From: DTU072 sp050309775 | Lineage (GTDB): Bacteria; Bacillota; Clostridia; Christensenellales; DTU072 | Direction of reading: 5' to 3' | DNA length: 64,000 nt | Assembly (NCBI GenBank): GCA_050309775.1 | Contig: JBNRMV010000005.1 | Coordinates: 1-64,000, forward strand | Shown: positions 52,335 through 61,204 of the stretch, one piece after another | Numbering within the stretch: the first letter of the stretch is position 1 | How the letters are laid out: the number at the start of each line of letters is the position of its first letter | Made by a program: the position numbers and the translations under genes | The notes under the pieces: model-generated | Database searches by the model: none | What the model saw: only the letters and a program-made list of their open reading frames with translations | What the model was told of the DNA's origin: nothing

Positions 52335-53369
52335 ATGAAAATTGTATTGACGGGAGGAGGCACGGCAGGACATATTATCCCCAACCTTGCACTAGTACCC
52401 GAACTTAAGAAATATTTTGATGCCATACATTATATCGGCGGCGACGGCATGGAAAAGGATTTGGTAAAAGCCGCAGGGCTGCCTTTTCATAGCACCGAAG
52501 TAATAAAACTTGACCGCTCTCACCTGTTGAAAAATGCAAAAATACCCTTTGTCATGATAAAGGCTATTCGCAGCGCAACAGCCATATTGGATACCATAAA
52601 GCCCGATTTAGTATTCTCAAAAGGCGGTTATGCCGCCTTGCCTACCTGCTTTGCCGCAAGGCGGCTGAACATACCCGTAGTCTTGCACGAATCAGATATG
52701 ACGCTGGGACTGGCAAACAAACTGACGGCAAGATTTGCCAAACTTACGCTTACTTCCTTTGAGGAAACGGAAGGCGGAGAATATATCGGCAACCCCGTTC
52801 GCAACGAAATATTTGAAGGCAAAAAGGCGCGCGCCGTCAAAAACTATCTGTTGCCCGAAAACCGCCCTATTTTGCTTGTTGTCGGCGGTAGCAGCGGAAG
52901 CGCCGCCATAAATGACGCCGTCTATGCTGCGTTGCCGAAATTGACAAAAGATTTTTTTGTAATTCATATTGCCGGCAAAAACGGCAACAAAGATATAAAA
53001 TTCTCACAGTACTTACAATTGGAATATGCTTTTGACATAAACGACTTGTTTGCCGCCGCCGATGTCGTTGTGTCACGCGGCGGAGCAAACAGCCTGTCCG
53101 AGCTGGCTGCGCTTGGCAAAACGACTCTTGTCATACCCTTGCCCAAAGGCGGCTCCCGGGGCGACCAAGTTGACAATGCCTTGTCCTACCATAAAAAAGG
53201 ACTTGTCACTATGCTGGAACAAAGTTTGCTTACCCCCGATACACTTGCGGAAAATATTAAAAAACTCTATCTTTCACGCCGCGTCAGCGTAAAGAAAATG
53301 GCGGCAGACACAAATGTAAGGATAGTAAAGAGGCTGCTTGAAGTTATAGCGCAAAACAACAAACAATAA
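52335..53369 (+). CDS. murG: UDP-N-acetylglucosamine-N-acetylmuramyl-pentapeptide transferase MurG
   Basis: A 344-residue GT28 transferase that adds GlcNAc to lipid I, giving lipid II at the inner face of the membrane. G-loops GGGTAGHI and VGGSSGSAAIN, the region HESDMTLGLANKL, and the UDP-binding SRGGANSLSELAALG are present. The ATG at 52335 has AGGAG at 52321; a TTG at 52326 is not used. It stands alone, away from the other mur genes. Confidence 0.96.
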   Translation: MKIVLTGGGTAGHIIPNLALVPELKKYFDAIHYIGGDGMEKDLVKAAGLPFHSTEVIKLDRSHLLKNAKIPFVMIKAIRSATAILDTIKPDLVFSKGGYAALPTCFAARRLNIPVVLHESDMTLGLANKLTARFAKLTLTSFEETEGGEYIGNPVRNEIFEGKKARAVKNYLLPENRPILLVVGGSSGSAAINDAVYAALPKLTKDFFVIHIAGKNGNKDIKFSQYLQLEYAFDINDLFAAADVVVSRGGANSLSELAALGKTTLVIPLPKGGSRGDQVDNALSYHKKGLVTMLEQSLLTPDTLAENIKKLYLSRRVSVKKMAADTNVRIVKRLLEVIAQNNKQ

Positions 53370-53399
53370 AAAAATGGGACTATCCTTACGACGGCCCCA
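53368..53399 (-). terminator. Rho-independent terminator of gap
   Basis: On the minus strand TGGGGC pairs with GTCCCA (one G-U pair), with a 13-base loop, then seven T. In the plus direction the stem has an A-C mismatch and only CCTTTTCTTTT follows, so it serves murG less well. Confidence 0.6.
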
Positions 53400-53444
53400 C
53401 CTTTTCTTTTGTGTACAATATATTCTTGTAAAATTATTGTTTGA

Positions 53445-54461
53445 TTATTCTGCGCGGTCTACCTTTGCCATGTGAACAATGAGGTCAATAACTTTGTTGG
53501 AATAGCCCCACTCATTGTCATACCAGCTGATAAGTTTCATGAAGTTGTTGTTCAATGCGATACCGGCTTTTGCGTCAAAAACGCTGGTTCTGGGTTCGTG
53601 TATGAAATCGCTGGAAACAACGGCGTCTTCAGTGTAGCCAAGAATGCCTTTCAATGTGGTTTCGCTGGCTTCTTTTATGGCGGCTTTTACTTCGTCATAA
53701 GTTGCGGCTTTTTCAAGTCTGACTGTAAGGTCAACAACGCTGACATTGAGAGTGGGAACTCTGAAAGCCATTCCGGTGAGTTTGCCGTTCAATTCAGGTA
53801 TAACCTTGCCGACTGCCTTTGCTGCGCCTGTTGAGGAAGGAATAATGTTGCCGGCTGCTGCTCTGCCGCCTCTCCAATCTTTCATTGACGGTCCGTCAAC
53901 GGTCTTTTGGGTGGCTGTGGTAGCGTGAACAGTGGTCATAAGGCCTTCGATTATGCCGAACTTGTCATGGATAACCTTTGCCAAAGGAGCAAGGCAGTTT
54001 GTCGTGCAGCTGGCATTGGAGACGATTTTCATCTTTTTGTCGTATTTGTCTTGGTTTACGCCCATGACGAACATAGGAGCGTCAGCGGAGGGAGCTGTGA
54101 TGACAACTTTCTTGGCGCCGCTCTTCAAGTGAGCTTTTGCTTTCTCTACTGTGGTGAATACACCTGTTGCTTCTGCGATATATTTTGCGCCACAGGATTT
54201 CCAATCGATATTGGCGGGGTCTTTTTCGGCGAATACGGTGACGGCATTGCCGTTTACGATGAGTTTGCCATCTGCAATCTCTATGTCGCCGTTAAACCTG
54301 CCGTGTATTGTGTCATACTGAAGCATGTACTTCATATATTCAAGGTTTATGAACGGGTCATTGATTCCTACAACTTTGACATCCTTTCTGTCACAGCAGG
54401 CGCGAAAAACTAAGCGTCCTATTCTGCCGAATCCATTTATGCCTATTTTTACTCTTGCCAT
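53445..54461 (-). CDS. gap: Glyceraldehyde-3-phosphate dehydrogenase
   Basis: A 338-residue NAD-dependent glycolytic enzyme. The Rossmann start is GINGFGRIGR, the catalytic Cys lies in SNASCTTNCLAP, the His in TVHATTATQ, and the C-terminal WYDNEWGYS is intact. Monocistronic, with a promoter, AGGAGG site and terminator of its own; codon use looks like that of a highly expressed gene. Confidence 0.98.
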   Translation of the reverse strand: MARVKIGINGFGRIGRLVFRACCDRKDVKVVGINDPFINLEYMKYMLQYDTIHGRFNGDIEIADGKLIVNGNAVTVFAEKDPANIDWKSCGAKYIAEATGVFTTVEKAKAHLKSGAKKVVITAPSADAPMFVMGVNQDKYDKKMKIVSNASCTTNCLAPLAKVIHDKFGIIEGLMTTVHATTATQKTVDGPSMKDWRGGRAAAGNIIPSSTGAAKAVGKVIPELNGKLTGMAFRVPTLNVSVVDLTVRLEKAATYDEVKAAIKEASETTLKGILGYTEDAVVSSDFIHEPRTSVFDAKAGIALNNNFMKLISWYDNEWGYSNKVIDLIVHMAKVDRAE

Positions 54462-54501
54462 CTTTTTGTCCTCCTGGCTTTTTTATTTGTTCTGTGTCAT
54501 A

Positions 54502-54530
54502 ATTCTAATATTTTTTCCTATAAATAGCAA
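54502..54530 (-). promoter_or_regulatory. Promoter of gap
   Basis: On the minus strand: -35 TTGCTA (54525-54530), 17-base spacer, -10 TAGAAT (54502-54507). Confidence 0.65.
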
Positions 54531-54579
54531 ATATATTCAAAATAAATTTATCGGTAAAATAATAGCAAAACTTGCATAT

Positions 54580-56979
54580 TTATTTTATTACTAAATTTAT
54601 TATTTTGCCGGCTACATATATGACCTTTATTATTTCCTTTCCGTTGAGCAGGTTTGTGGTGCTTTTTATGATATCCAGCGCTTCCTGCTGAGTAGCGGAT
54701 GCGGATACGGTAATTCTGCCCTTCAGTTTTCCGTTAAGCTGAACCGGCATGTCGACTTCGTCTTTTTTCAGCGCATTTTCGTCATATGACGGCCATTTCT
54801 GCCGTTCAATTTTTGCGCCGTTGTTTATTATTTCGTATATCTCGCTGGTGATATGTGGCACAATCGGATATATTATCAACAATATTTTGTTGTACTCGTC
54901 TTTTGTGACATATCCTCTTTGATAAATGTCATTGACCGTCGCCATAACCTGAGCAATTGCCGTATTGAACTTCAGCGTTTCATAATCTTCGTCAACTTTT
55001 TTTATGCACAAATCTATGTTTACGCCTCCCTTCTCGCCTTCTTTAATCATGTCCATAAGATTCCACAATCTGTTGAGGAAGCGTGAGCAGCCTTTTATGG
55101 CGTCGGGATTCCAAGGCGCGCTCTTTTCGTAATCGCCGATAAACAGCGTAAAAAGCCTCAGCACATCGGCGCCGTATTCTTTAATAACATCGTCGGGGTT
55201 TACCACATTGTTTCTGGATTTGCTCATCTTTTCGCCGTCTGCGCCAAGTATCAGACCTTGCGCCGAACGCCTTAGGTACGGCTCCGCATGCGTAACTACT
55301 CCGATATCGTACAAAAACATATTCCAAAACCGGGAGTATATCAAGTGTCTTGTTACATGCTCCATTCCGCCGTTGTACCAGTCCACTTGTCCCCAGTATT
55401 TGTAGGCTTCGGGGCTGACTACATGTTCGTTGTCGTTCGGGCTCATATATCTAAGGAAGTACCAACTGCTGCCCGCCCATTGCGGCATGGTGTCGGTTTC
55501 TCTTGTGGCTGCGCCTCCGCAAACCGGGCAAGTGGTGTTTACCCACTCCGTAACTTTTGAAAGCGGAGAAGACGCGTCATCGGTCGGAGAAAAATCTTCA
55601 AGTTTTGGCAGCACCAACGGCAAGTCCTTTTCGGGAACAGGCACTTGACCGCACTTGGGACAATTTATTATTGGTATGGGCTCGCCCCAATATCTTTGGC
55701 GGTTGAATGCCCAGTCTTTCATTTTGAAATCCGTCTTGGGCATGCCTATGCCAAGATTTTCCATATAAGCTATCATTGCGTCAATGGCAACCTCAACCCT
55801 CATGCCGTTCAAAAAGCCGGAGTTGACCATTGTTCCACCGTCTTTGGCTACATACGCTTCCTTTGTTATGTCGCCGCCTTTTATGACTTCAATAATCGGC
55901 AGGTTGTATTTTTTTGCAAAATCATAGTCCCTTGTGTCATGCGCAGGCACCGCCATAATTGCGCCTGTGCCGTAGTCCATCATTACATAGTCGGCAATAA
56001 ATACGGGTATTTCTTCATTTGTAATGGGATTCTTGGCAAAGACGCCGTCAAGTCTGACGCCGGTTTTTTCTTTTGTGAGATGCACTCTTTCAAACTCTTT
56101 CTTGAGCTTTGCTTGTTGCTGATATTCTGTCGTTTGACCTTTATTCTTTATGCTGTCGGCAAAATATTCAAGCATGGGATGCTCGGGAGATACGACAAGG
56201 AATGTCGCGCCATAAATGGTATCGGGTCTTGTGGTATATACGACAAGCGGATACTCTTTTTTGTTGTCGGAAACAAAGAACTTGACTTCGGCTCCATGTG
56301 ACTTGCCTATCCAGTTTTGTTGTTCTGTTTTTATTTTTTCGGGAAAATCCACCTGTTCCAAACCGCTGAGCAATCTGTCGGCATAATTTCGGATACGCAA
56401 AAACCATACATCCTTTTCTTTTTGGATGACTTCTGAGCCGCAGCGGTCGCAAACGCCGTCTTGCGATTCCTCATTTGCCAGCACGACTTTGCAGTCGGGG
56501 CAAAAGTTCACCAATGTTTTTGACTTGTATGCCAAGCCCTTTTTGAACAGTTGAATAAATATCCATTGTGTCCACTTGTAATAATTTTCGTCCGTAGTGT
56601 CTATGACACGGTCCCAGTTGAAACTATAACCAATGGCCTTAAGCTGTTTCTCAAACTGCTTTATGTTGTCGTCGGTAACCTTGCGCGGATGTTGTTTTGT
56701 CTTTATGGCATAGTTCTCTGTGGGCAATCCGAAAGCGTCATAGCCGATGGGAAAAAGCACATTGTAACCCTGCAAGCGTCTTTTTCTTGAGATAACTTCC
56801 ATGGAAGAAAAAGCTCTTATATGTCCGACATGCAGTCCTGAACCCGACGGATAAGGGAACTCTATCAGCCCATAGAACTTCTTTTTATTGCTGTCTCCGG
56901 CAACTTCAAATGTCTTGTTGCCGTACCAATAATTCTGCCATTTTTTTTCTATTTCCTTAGGGTTATATACTTTTGTCAT
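54580..56979 (-). CDS. leuS: Leucyl-tRNA synthetase
   Basis: A 799-residue class I synthetase. HIGH is HVGH, KMSKS is exact, and the editing domain has TTRPDTIYGAT and MAVPAHDTRDYDFA. Two zinc ribbons (CPDC...CDRCG and CPKC...CPVC) are kept. No T-box leader precedes it: the 135-base divergent region holds only a normal promoter. Confidence 0.98.
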   Translation of the reverse strand: MTKVYNPKEIEKKWQNYWYGNKTFEVAGDSNKKKFYGLIEFPYPSGSGLHVGHIRAFSSMEVISRKRRLQGYNVLFPIGYDAFGLPTENYAIKTKQHPRKVTDDNIKQFEKQLKAIGYSFNWDRVIDTTDENYYKWTQWIFIQLFKKGLAYKSKTLVNFCPDCKVVLANEESQDGVCDRCGSEVIQKEKDVWFLRIRNYADRLLSGLEQVDFPEKIKTEQQNWIGKSHGAEVKFFVSDNKKEYPLVVYTTRPDTIYGATFLVVSPEHPMLEYFADSIKNKGQTTEYQQQAKLKKEFERVHLTKEKTGVRLDGVFAKNPITNEEIPVFIADYVMMDYGTGAIMAVPAHDTRDYDFAKKYNLPIIEVIKGGDITKEAYVAKDGGTMVNSGFLNGMRVEVAIDAMIAYMENLGIGMPKTDFKMKDWAFNRQRYWGEPIPIINCPKCGQVPVPEKDLPLVLPKLEDFSPTDDASSPLSKVTEWVNTTCPVCGGAATRETDTMPQWAGSSWYFLRYMSPNDNEHVVSPEAYKYWGQVDWYNGGMEHVTRHLIYSRFWNMFLYDIGVVTHAEPYLRRSAQGLILGADGEKMSKSRNNVVNPDDVIKEYGADVLRLFTLFIGDYEKSAPWNPDAIKGCSRFLNRLWNLMDMIKEGEKGGVNIDLCIKKVDEDYETLKFNTAIAQVMATVNDIYQRGYVTKDEYNKILLIIYPIVPHITSEIYEIINNGAKIERQKWPSYDENALKKDEVDMPVQLNGKLKGRITVSASATQQEALDIIKSTTNLLNGKEIIKVIYVAGKIINLVIK

Positions 56980-57010
56980 TTGAGTACCTCATACTTCAAA
57001 AATTCCTTTT

Positions 57011-57039
57011 ATGATAGCACGCAGATACTTCTTTGTCAA
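57011..57039 (-). promoter_or_regulatory. Promoter of leuS
   Basis: On the minus strand: perfect -35 TTGACA (57034-57039), 17-base spacer, -10 TATCAT (57011-57016). TGAGGTACTC precedes the ATG. Confidence 0.8.
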
Positions 57040-57115
57040 ATAGACTGGCAATTTTTCAACTTTTTTGTTAATATTATCTTATCTACCAAATAATACAAAG
57101 GTAAACGGAGGAATT

Positions 57116-57943
57116 ATGCAAGCATTTTGGGATAAGGTAATCTTATTTTTTGAAACAACAGGACTCAATATTCTTATGGCGATAGTCGTGCTTTTCCTTG
57201 GACTGCTTATTACAAAAACCGTTTCAAGAGTTTCAAAATCCTCATTACAACGCACGGCGATAGAGGGCGCCACGGCGTCATTCATTGTTTCAATCATAAA
57301 CTTTGCTATGAAGCTGGTACTGCTGTTTCTTGTAATCAGCATACTGTTCCCCAACGCTTCGGCGGGGCTGATAGCCGTACTGGGAACGGCAGGTCTGGCA
57401 ATAGGCTTGGCGCTACAAGGCAGCTTATCAAACTTTGCCAACGGCATAATCATCATATTCACAAAGCCTTTCAAAGAGGGCGATTATGTAGAGATAGGCA
57501 ACATAGCCGGCAGCATACGCTCAATAGGCATACTCACAACGGAGCTTTTGACGCCCGACAACAAAAAGATAGTTCTCAACAACACAAAAGTTATCAGCAG
57601 CGAAATAACAAACTATTCCGCACGGCCCACAAGACGGTTGGACATGAACTTTACGGTAGCGTACGGCACCGATATGCAAAAAGTAAAGGACATCTTGAAG
57701 TCAGCCGCCGAACAGCATGAGGACATACTTGACACTCCCGAACCTATGTTCCGCATACAAAAACAAGAAAAAGGCGCTGTCACCTTTTTATTTAGGGTTT
57801 GGGTTCCCACATCAAAGTATTGGGCTATCTTTTTTGACACTAACGAAAGAGTGTATCAGGCGTTCCAACAAAATGGCATCAATCCCGGTTATGACACCGT
57901 CCAAAGACTTACGAATTCAGAGCAAAGCGAGGTTGAACAATGA
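57116..57943 (+). CDS. mscS: Small-conductance mechanosensitive channel MscS
   Basis: 275 residues with three membrane helices. The pore helix TAGLAIGLALQGSLSNFANG precedes the beta domain (PFKEGDYVEIGNIAGSI) and the C-terminal alpha/beta domain. It releases solutes on osmotic down-shock. The ATG at 57116 has CGGAGG just before it; the frame is open to a TTG at 57065. The next gene overlaps by 4 bases. Confidence 0.95.
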   Translation: MQAFWDKVILFFETTGLNILMAIVVLFLGLLITKTVSRVSKSSLQRTAIEGATASFIVSIINFAMKLVLLFLVISILFPNASAGLIAVLGTAGLAIGLALQGSLSNFANGIIIIFTKPFKEGDYVEIGNIAGSIRSIGILTTELLTPDNKKIVLNNTKVISSEITNYSARPTRRLDMNFTVAYGTDMQKVKDILKSAAEQHEDILDTPEPMFRIQKQEKGAVTFLFRVWVPTSKYWAIFFDTNERVYQAFQQNGINPGYDTVQRLTNSEQSEVEQ

Positions 57944-58488
57944 AAAAGGCATTCGGATACTTGGGAATACTTGGCGCATGCGCGCTTGCCGTTCTTGCAA
58001 CGCTTTTTATTCTTGAAATAATCACCTTGACGCTCTGGGTAAAATACCTCTTTTTATTAAGCTGCCTTGCCGTAATCTTATCGCTATACTTACGCTATGG
58101 CAAAAGGACGATTTTTGAAGACTGCTTATACTGCTTGCGAATGGCGCGCAAAAAATTGCGCAGAATACAATTTGACAAAAAGGAAAGAACAGTGGGGTTA
58201 TCACTATTGACTGTGCGGAATTATCTTGCTTTTGCAGAAAAATATATTGAGGACATATATATCAGGTATGACTTGCACAAGCTGAAACAACATATTGAAA
58301 GTCTGAAAACCATTACCGCAGGTCTGACAAAGTCGCATCAGAACGAAGTTCAACGCAACAAAGATGAATATTTGCTATTCTTAGAAAGCCTTTATGAAAT
58401 TCTGGACGAAGAAACCCAAAGGATACTTGCCGAGAAAAAAGCGCTGAAAGAAGCGGGCAAGAGACAATCAAAAGGAAAGAAAAGCTAA
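57940..58488 (+). CDS. Membrane protein of unknown function with helical tail, after mscS
   Basis: 182 residues. Two membrane helices (about 5-27 and 33-52) are followed by a soluble, highly charged helical region (about 70-182), probably a coiled coil, ending in a lysine-rich tail. I do not recognise the family. The ATGA overlap with mscS shows translational coupling, so a role with the channel or the envelope is the best guess. Confidence 0.65.
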   Translation: MKKAFGYLGILGACALAVLATLFILEIITLTLWVKYLFLLSCLAVILSLYLRYGKRTIFEDCLYCLRMARKKLRRIQFDKKERTVGLSLLTVRNYLAFAEKYIEDIYIRYDLHKLKQHIESLKTITAGLTKSHQNEVQRNKDEYLLFLESLYEILDEETQRILAEKKALKEAGKRQSKGKKS

Positions 58489-58531
58489 TTTATAAACAAA
58501 TAAACCAATCGGACAAGGAATACAATATAAT

Positions 58532-59059
58532 ATGAATATTGTATTTTTTGTTATTTTAATCAGTTCTATATACCTTATCACAAAAAATAACCCTCAAGAT
58601 GTCATGGGTGTCATGTTGTCGGGTGTATCCAACAGCGTGGAATTATGTCTAAAACTGTTTGCTATCTACGCTATATGGCTTTCTGTGTTGAAAATTCTGG
58701 AAAAAGCCGAACTGGACAAAGGTTTGGCAAAGCTATTAAAAAAGCCCATCGGCTATCTTTTTTCAAATGAAAGTCAAGAGGCTTATAATTATTTATCGCT
58801 CAACATTTCTGCAAACATACTGGGAATGGGTGGCGCCGCCACTCCTACCGGCATAAAATCCATGGAAACCATGCGTCACAAAAAGAATAAAATCATGCTT
58901 GTTGTGCTGAACGCAACCTCTATTCAGCTTATACCGACAACCATTGTTGCCATGCGCGCCACATTCGCCAGCGTCTCCGACATAATTTTACCCTCGCTTG
59001 TAGCAACAATATTTACTTCCGTCCTTTCAATCTTTTTAGTTAAGGTCTTTGTAAAATAA
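58532..59059 (+). CDS. spmA: Spore maturation protein A-like (nucleoside-recognition gate domain)
   Basis: 175 residues, several membrane helices, with the Gate domain motif ANILGMGGAATPTGIKSME. SpmA and SpmB act in spore core dehydration, though gate-domain pairs also occur in bacteria that do not sporulate. AAGGAA precedes the ATG; spmB follows with a one-base overlap (TAATG). Confidence 0.9.
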   Translation: MNIVFFVILISSIYLITKNNPQDVMGVMLSGVSNSVELCLKLFAIYAIWLSVLKILEKAELDKGLAKLLKKPIGYLFSNESQEAYNYLSLNISANILGMGGAATPTGIKSMETMRHKKNKIMLVVLNATSIQLIPTTIVAMRATFASVSDIILPSLVATIFTSVLSIFLVKVFVK

Positions 59060-59559
59060 TGCTGATTGTTCCTGTGCTGCTGCTGATAACTTTGTTTATC
59101 GCAATAATGAAAAATATTCCCGTTTATGACAGCTTTGTGGAAGGCATAAAAGAGGCGCTGAATCTTGTCATCAGCATTCTACCCTATCTTGCGGCAATAC
59201 TTCTTTCAATCGAACTAATGCGCTCAAGCGGACTTTCCGCCATGTTGGGGAAGGCTGTATCGCCGGTATTTGAGGTGTTTGGCATACCAAAAGAGCTTTG
59301 CGAGTTACTCATACTGCGCCCTTTGTCAGGTAGCGGCAGTCTTTCATTGCTGGAAACAATCTATAAGGATTATGGTGTGGACAGCTATATTTCACGCTGC
59401 GCCAGCGCAATTATGGGCTCCAGCGACACAATTCTTTATGTTGTAGCCGTCTACTTTTCAACCTCAAAAGACAAAAAAAGCGGCTTGGCAATCCCCATAG
59501 CCGTCTTTGCCACCCTTGCAGGAGCGGTTTTTTCTTGCGCCATTTGCAGAATCATGTAA
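59059..59559 (+). CDS. spmB: Spore maturation protein B-like (nucleoside-recognition gate domain)
   Basis: 166 residues with about four to five membrane helices, the LRPLSGSGSLSLLE motif and ASAIMGSSDTILYV, as in SpmB. Translationally coupled to spmA. Gene ends 48 bases from the convergent rsmI with no clear terminator. Confidence 0.9.
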   Translation: MLIVPVLLLITLFIAIMKNIPVYDSFVEGIKEALNLVISILPYLAAILLSIELMRSSGLSAMLGKAVSPVFEVFGIPKELCELLILRPLSGSGSLSLLETIYKDYGVDSYISRCASAIMGSSDTILYVVAVYFSTSKDKKSGLAIPIAVFATLAGAVFSCAICRIM

Positions 59560-59607
59560 TTTTTAGGGCATAGATATTTTTGCGAATACCGGCAATGCTA
59601 CATGTTC

Positions 59608-60417
59608 TTACAATCCAATGGAAAATGGATATACCTTATTTTTATTTAATCCATATTTCTGACAAACAAGGCTGACGGCGTCTTTCTTGTCAATACCTGT
59701 TTCAACCAGCCGCTTTAGCTCTTGAACCATGTCCTCGCCGCTTATTTCTGTTTGCGCCTTTTCTGCCGCCTCAACTATTATGACATACTCGCCTTTGGGA
59801 TTTTCGATTTCTATTTCGCCCAGGTTGCCGCTTACGGCGCTCTCATAAATCTTTGTTATCTCTTTTATGACATGCGCCTTTCTATTGCCCAGCGTTTCAT
59901 AAAGGAAAGTCAAGGTTGTTTTCAAATCGTGCGGAGAACAATATATCACCAGCGCCGTCGGAGCATCAATAAAAGGTTTTATTTTTTGCGTTCTGTCTTT
60001 GTTTTTGTCGCCAAGAAAGCCTAAAAATGTAAAAGCTCCCTCAATTCCGCTGAGCGCTACGGCGGCAGTCAGCGCGCTTGCTCCGGGTATGACGGTTATT
60101 TCCATATCTCTTTCACGCAGCGTTTGTACCAGAATTGAACCGGGGTCGCTTATGCACGGCATACCGGCATCTGATACCAGCGCAACATTTTTGCCTTCGT
60201 TCAGCAAAGCCATAATCTGCTCGGCGCCCTCTCTCTCCTTGTGTTGGTGATAGCTTATGAGGGGTTTTTTTATTTCATATCTGGTCAGCAATTTCAAAGT
60301 ATGTCTGGTGTCCTCGCAAGCAATGACATCTACTTCTTTCAATGTTTCGATTGCGCGAAGCGTTATATCCCCCATATTGCCTATCGGGGTGCCGACTAAA
60401 AAGCATTTTCCTGTCAT
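59608..60417 (-). CDS. rsmI: 16S rRNA (cytidine(1402)-2'-O)-methyltransferase RsmI
   Basis: 269 residues of tetrapyrrole-methylase fold. FLVGTPIGNMGDITLRA, CEDTRHTLKLL and SDAGMPCISDPG bind SAM. It methylates C1402 of 16S rRNA in the P-site. It overlaps trmN6 by 4 bases, as in the B. subtilis yabB-yabC region. Confidence 0.96.
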   Translation of the reverse strand: MTGKCFLVGTPIGNMGDITLRAIETLKEVDVIACEDTRHTLKLLTRYEIKKPLISYHQHKEREGAEQIMALLNEGKNVALVSDAGMPCISDPGSILVQTLRERDMEITVIPGASALTAAVALSGIEGAFTFLGFLGDKNKDRTQKIKPFIDAPTALVIYCSPHDLKTTLTFLYETLGNRKAHVIKEITKIYESAVSGNLGEIEIENPKGEYVIIVEAAEKAQTEISGEDMVQELKRLVETGIDKKDAVSLVCQKYGLNKNKVYPFSIGL

Positions 60418-61127
60418 TTGTTGTACATTCTCCTCACTTCGTCGGTGTATTGTCCGTTCTCGTCATAGACCACAAGCGGCTTTGGCACAACAAGAGACGG
60501 TTTTCCGCCCTTTTTGCCCTCGACTATGACCGTATCTATATCCTTGCCGGCTTTTGGCTGAATAAGCGTAATTCTTTTTGGCTCAATGTTTTTTTGTTTC
60601 ATATAAAAGATAATCTCCGCCAGCCTTTTGGCTTTGTTTATGATATAAAAAACTCCGCCAAATTTCAAAAGCTGCTCGGCTGATGCCACCACCTCTTCAA
60701 GCGTCACAAGCTGTTCCCTCTTGCAAATATCCACTTCCGTGGGGTTTTCTACGGCATCTTCATAAGGCGGATTGCTGACGGCAATGTCAAAGCCGCCGCC
60801 TATTATGTCTTTTGCCTGTTGCATGGGGCAATTGATTATTTTTATTCTGTCTGACAGCTTGTTGTGCGCAACTGACCTTTTCGCCATGTCGGCAAGCGCA
60901 GGCTGTATCTCAATGCCGACAATCTCTTTTGCGCTTGTTTTTGCCGCAATGATAATAGAGATTATTCCCGACCCTGCGCCAAGGTCTACAACCCGGTGTT
61001 TAGAAAAGGCTTTGACGCTGTTTGCCAAAAGAACGGCATCAGAAGTAAAGCGATAACCCTCCGTGTTTTGGATAATCTCCAGACCGTTGTATTCCAAATC
61101 CTCAAATCTTTCGTTTTGTTTCAGCAT
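60414..61127 (-). CDS. tRNA1(Val) adenine-N6-methyltransferase-like (TrmN6/YabB)
   Basis: A 237-residue class I SAM methyltransferase. The glycine motif VVDLGAGSGIIS and the catalytic NPPYED are clear. Family members make m6A37 in tRNA-Val or related N-methylations; the exact target here is inferred. No ribosome site precedes the ATG; an extended -10 box lies six bases away, so the mRNA is probably leaderless. Confidence 0.9.
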   Translation of the reverse strand: MLKQNERFEDLEYNGLEIIQNTEGYRFTSDAVLLANSVKAFSKHRVVDLGAGSGIISIIIAAKTSAKEIVGIEIQPALADMAKRSVAHNKLSDRIKIINCPMQQAKDIIGGGFDIAVSNPPYEDAVENPTEVDICKREQLVTLEEVVASAEQLLKFGGVFYIINKAKRLAEIIFYMKQKNIEPKRITLIQPKAGKDIDTVIVEGKKGGKPSLVVPKPLVVYDENGQYTDEVRRMYNK

Positions 61128-61133
61128 AATGGT

Positions 61134-61142
61134 ATTATAGCA
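61134..61142 (-). promoter_or_regulatory. Extended -10 promoter of trmN6-rsmI, predicted leaderless start
   Basis: On the minus strand TGCTATAAT ends six bases before the ATG (61127), which places the transcript start at the ATG. No good -35 is present. The fba terminator ends 13 bases upstream of it. Confidence 0.65.
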
Positions 61143-61151
61143 TAAAAAGCT

Positions 61152-61182
61152 AAAAAAAGACTGCTTTTGTCAAGCAGTCTTT
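61152..61182 (-). terminator. Rho-independent terminator of fba
   Basis: AAAGACTGCTT/AAGCAGTCTTT, an 11-bp stem with loop GACAA (as read on the minus strand), followed by a run of seven T on that strand. Confidence 0.9.
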
Positions 61183-61204
61183 GGTTTTTATGTAGCTTTG
61201 CGTA

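Noticed and set aside
53375..53399. Intrinsic terminator of murG in the plus direction
   Set aside because: The stem has a mismatch in this direction and a broken T-run; it suits gap on the minus strand much better.
56980..57115. T-box or other amino-acid-responsive leader before leuS (also sought before hisZ, hisS and glyA)
   Set aside because: The leaders are too short and lack the T-box core and antiterminator sequences.
58526..58531. TATAAT directly before the spmA ATG as a further leaderless promoter
   Set aside because: No -35 or TG extension is found, and a Shine-Dalgarno AAGGAA lies at the right distance for normal translation from the upstream series.
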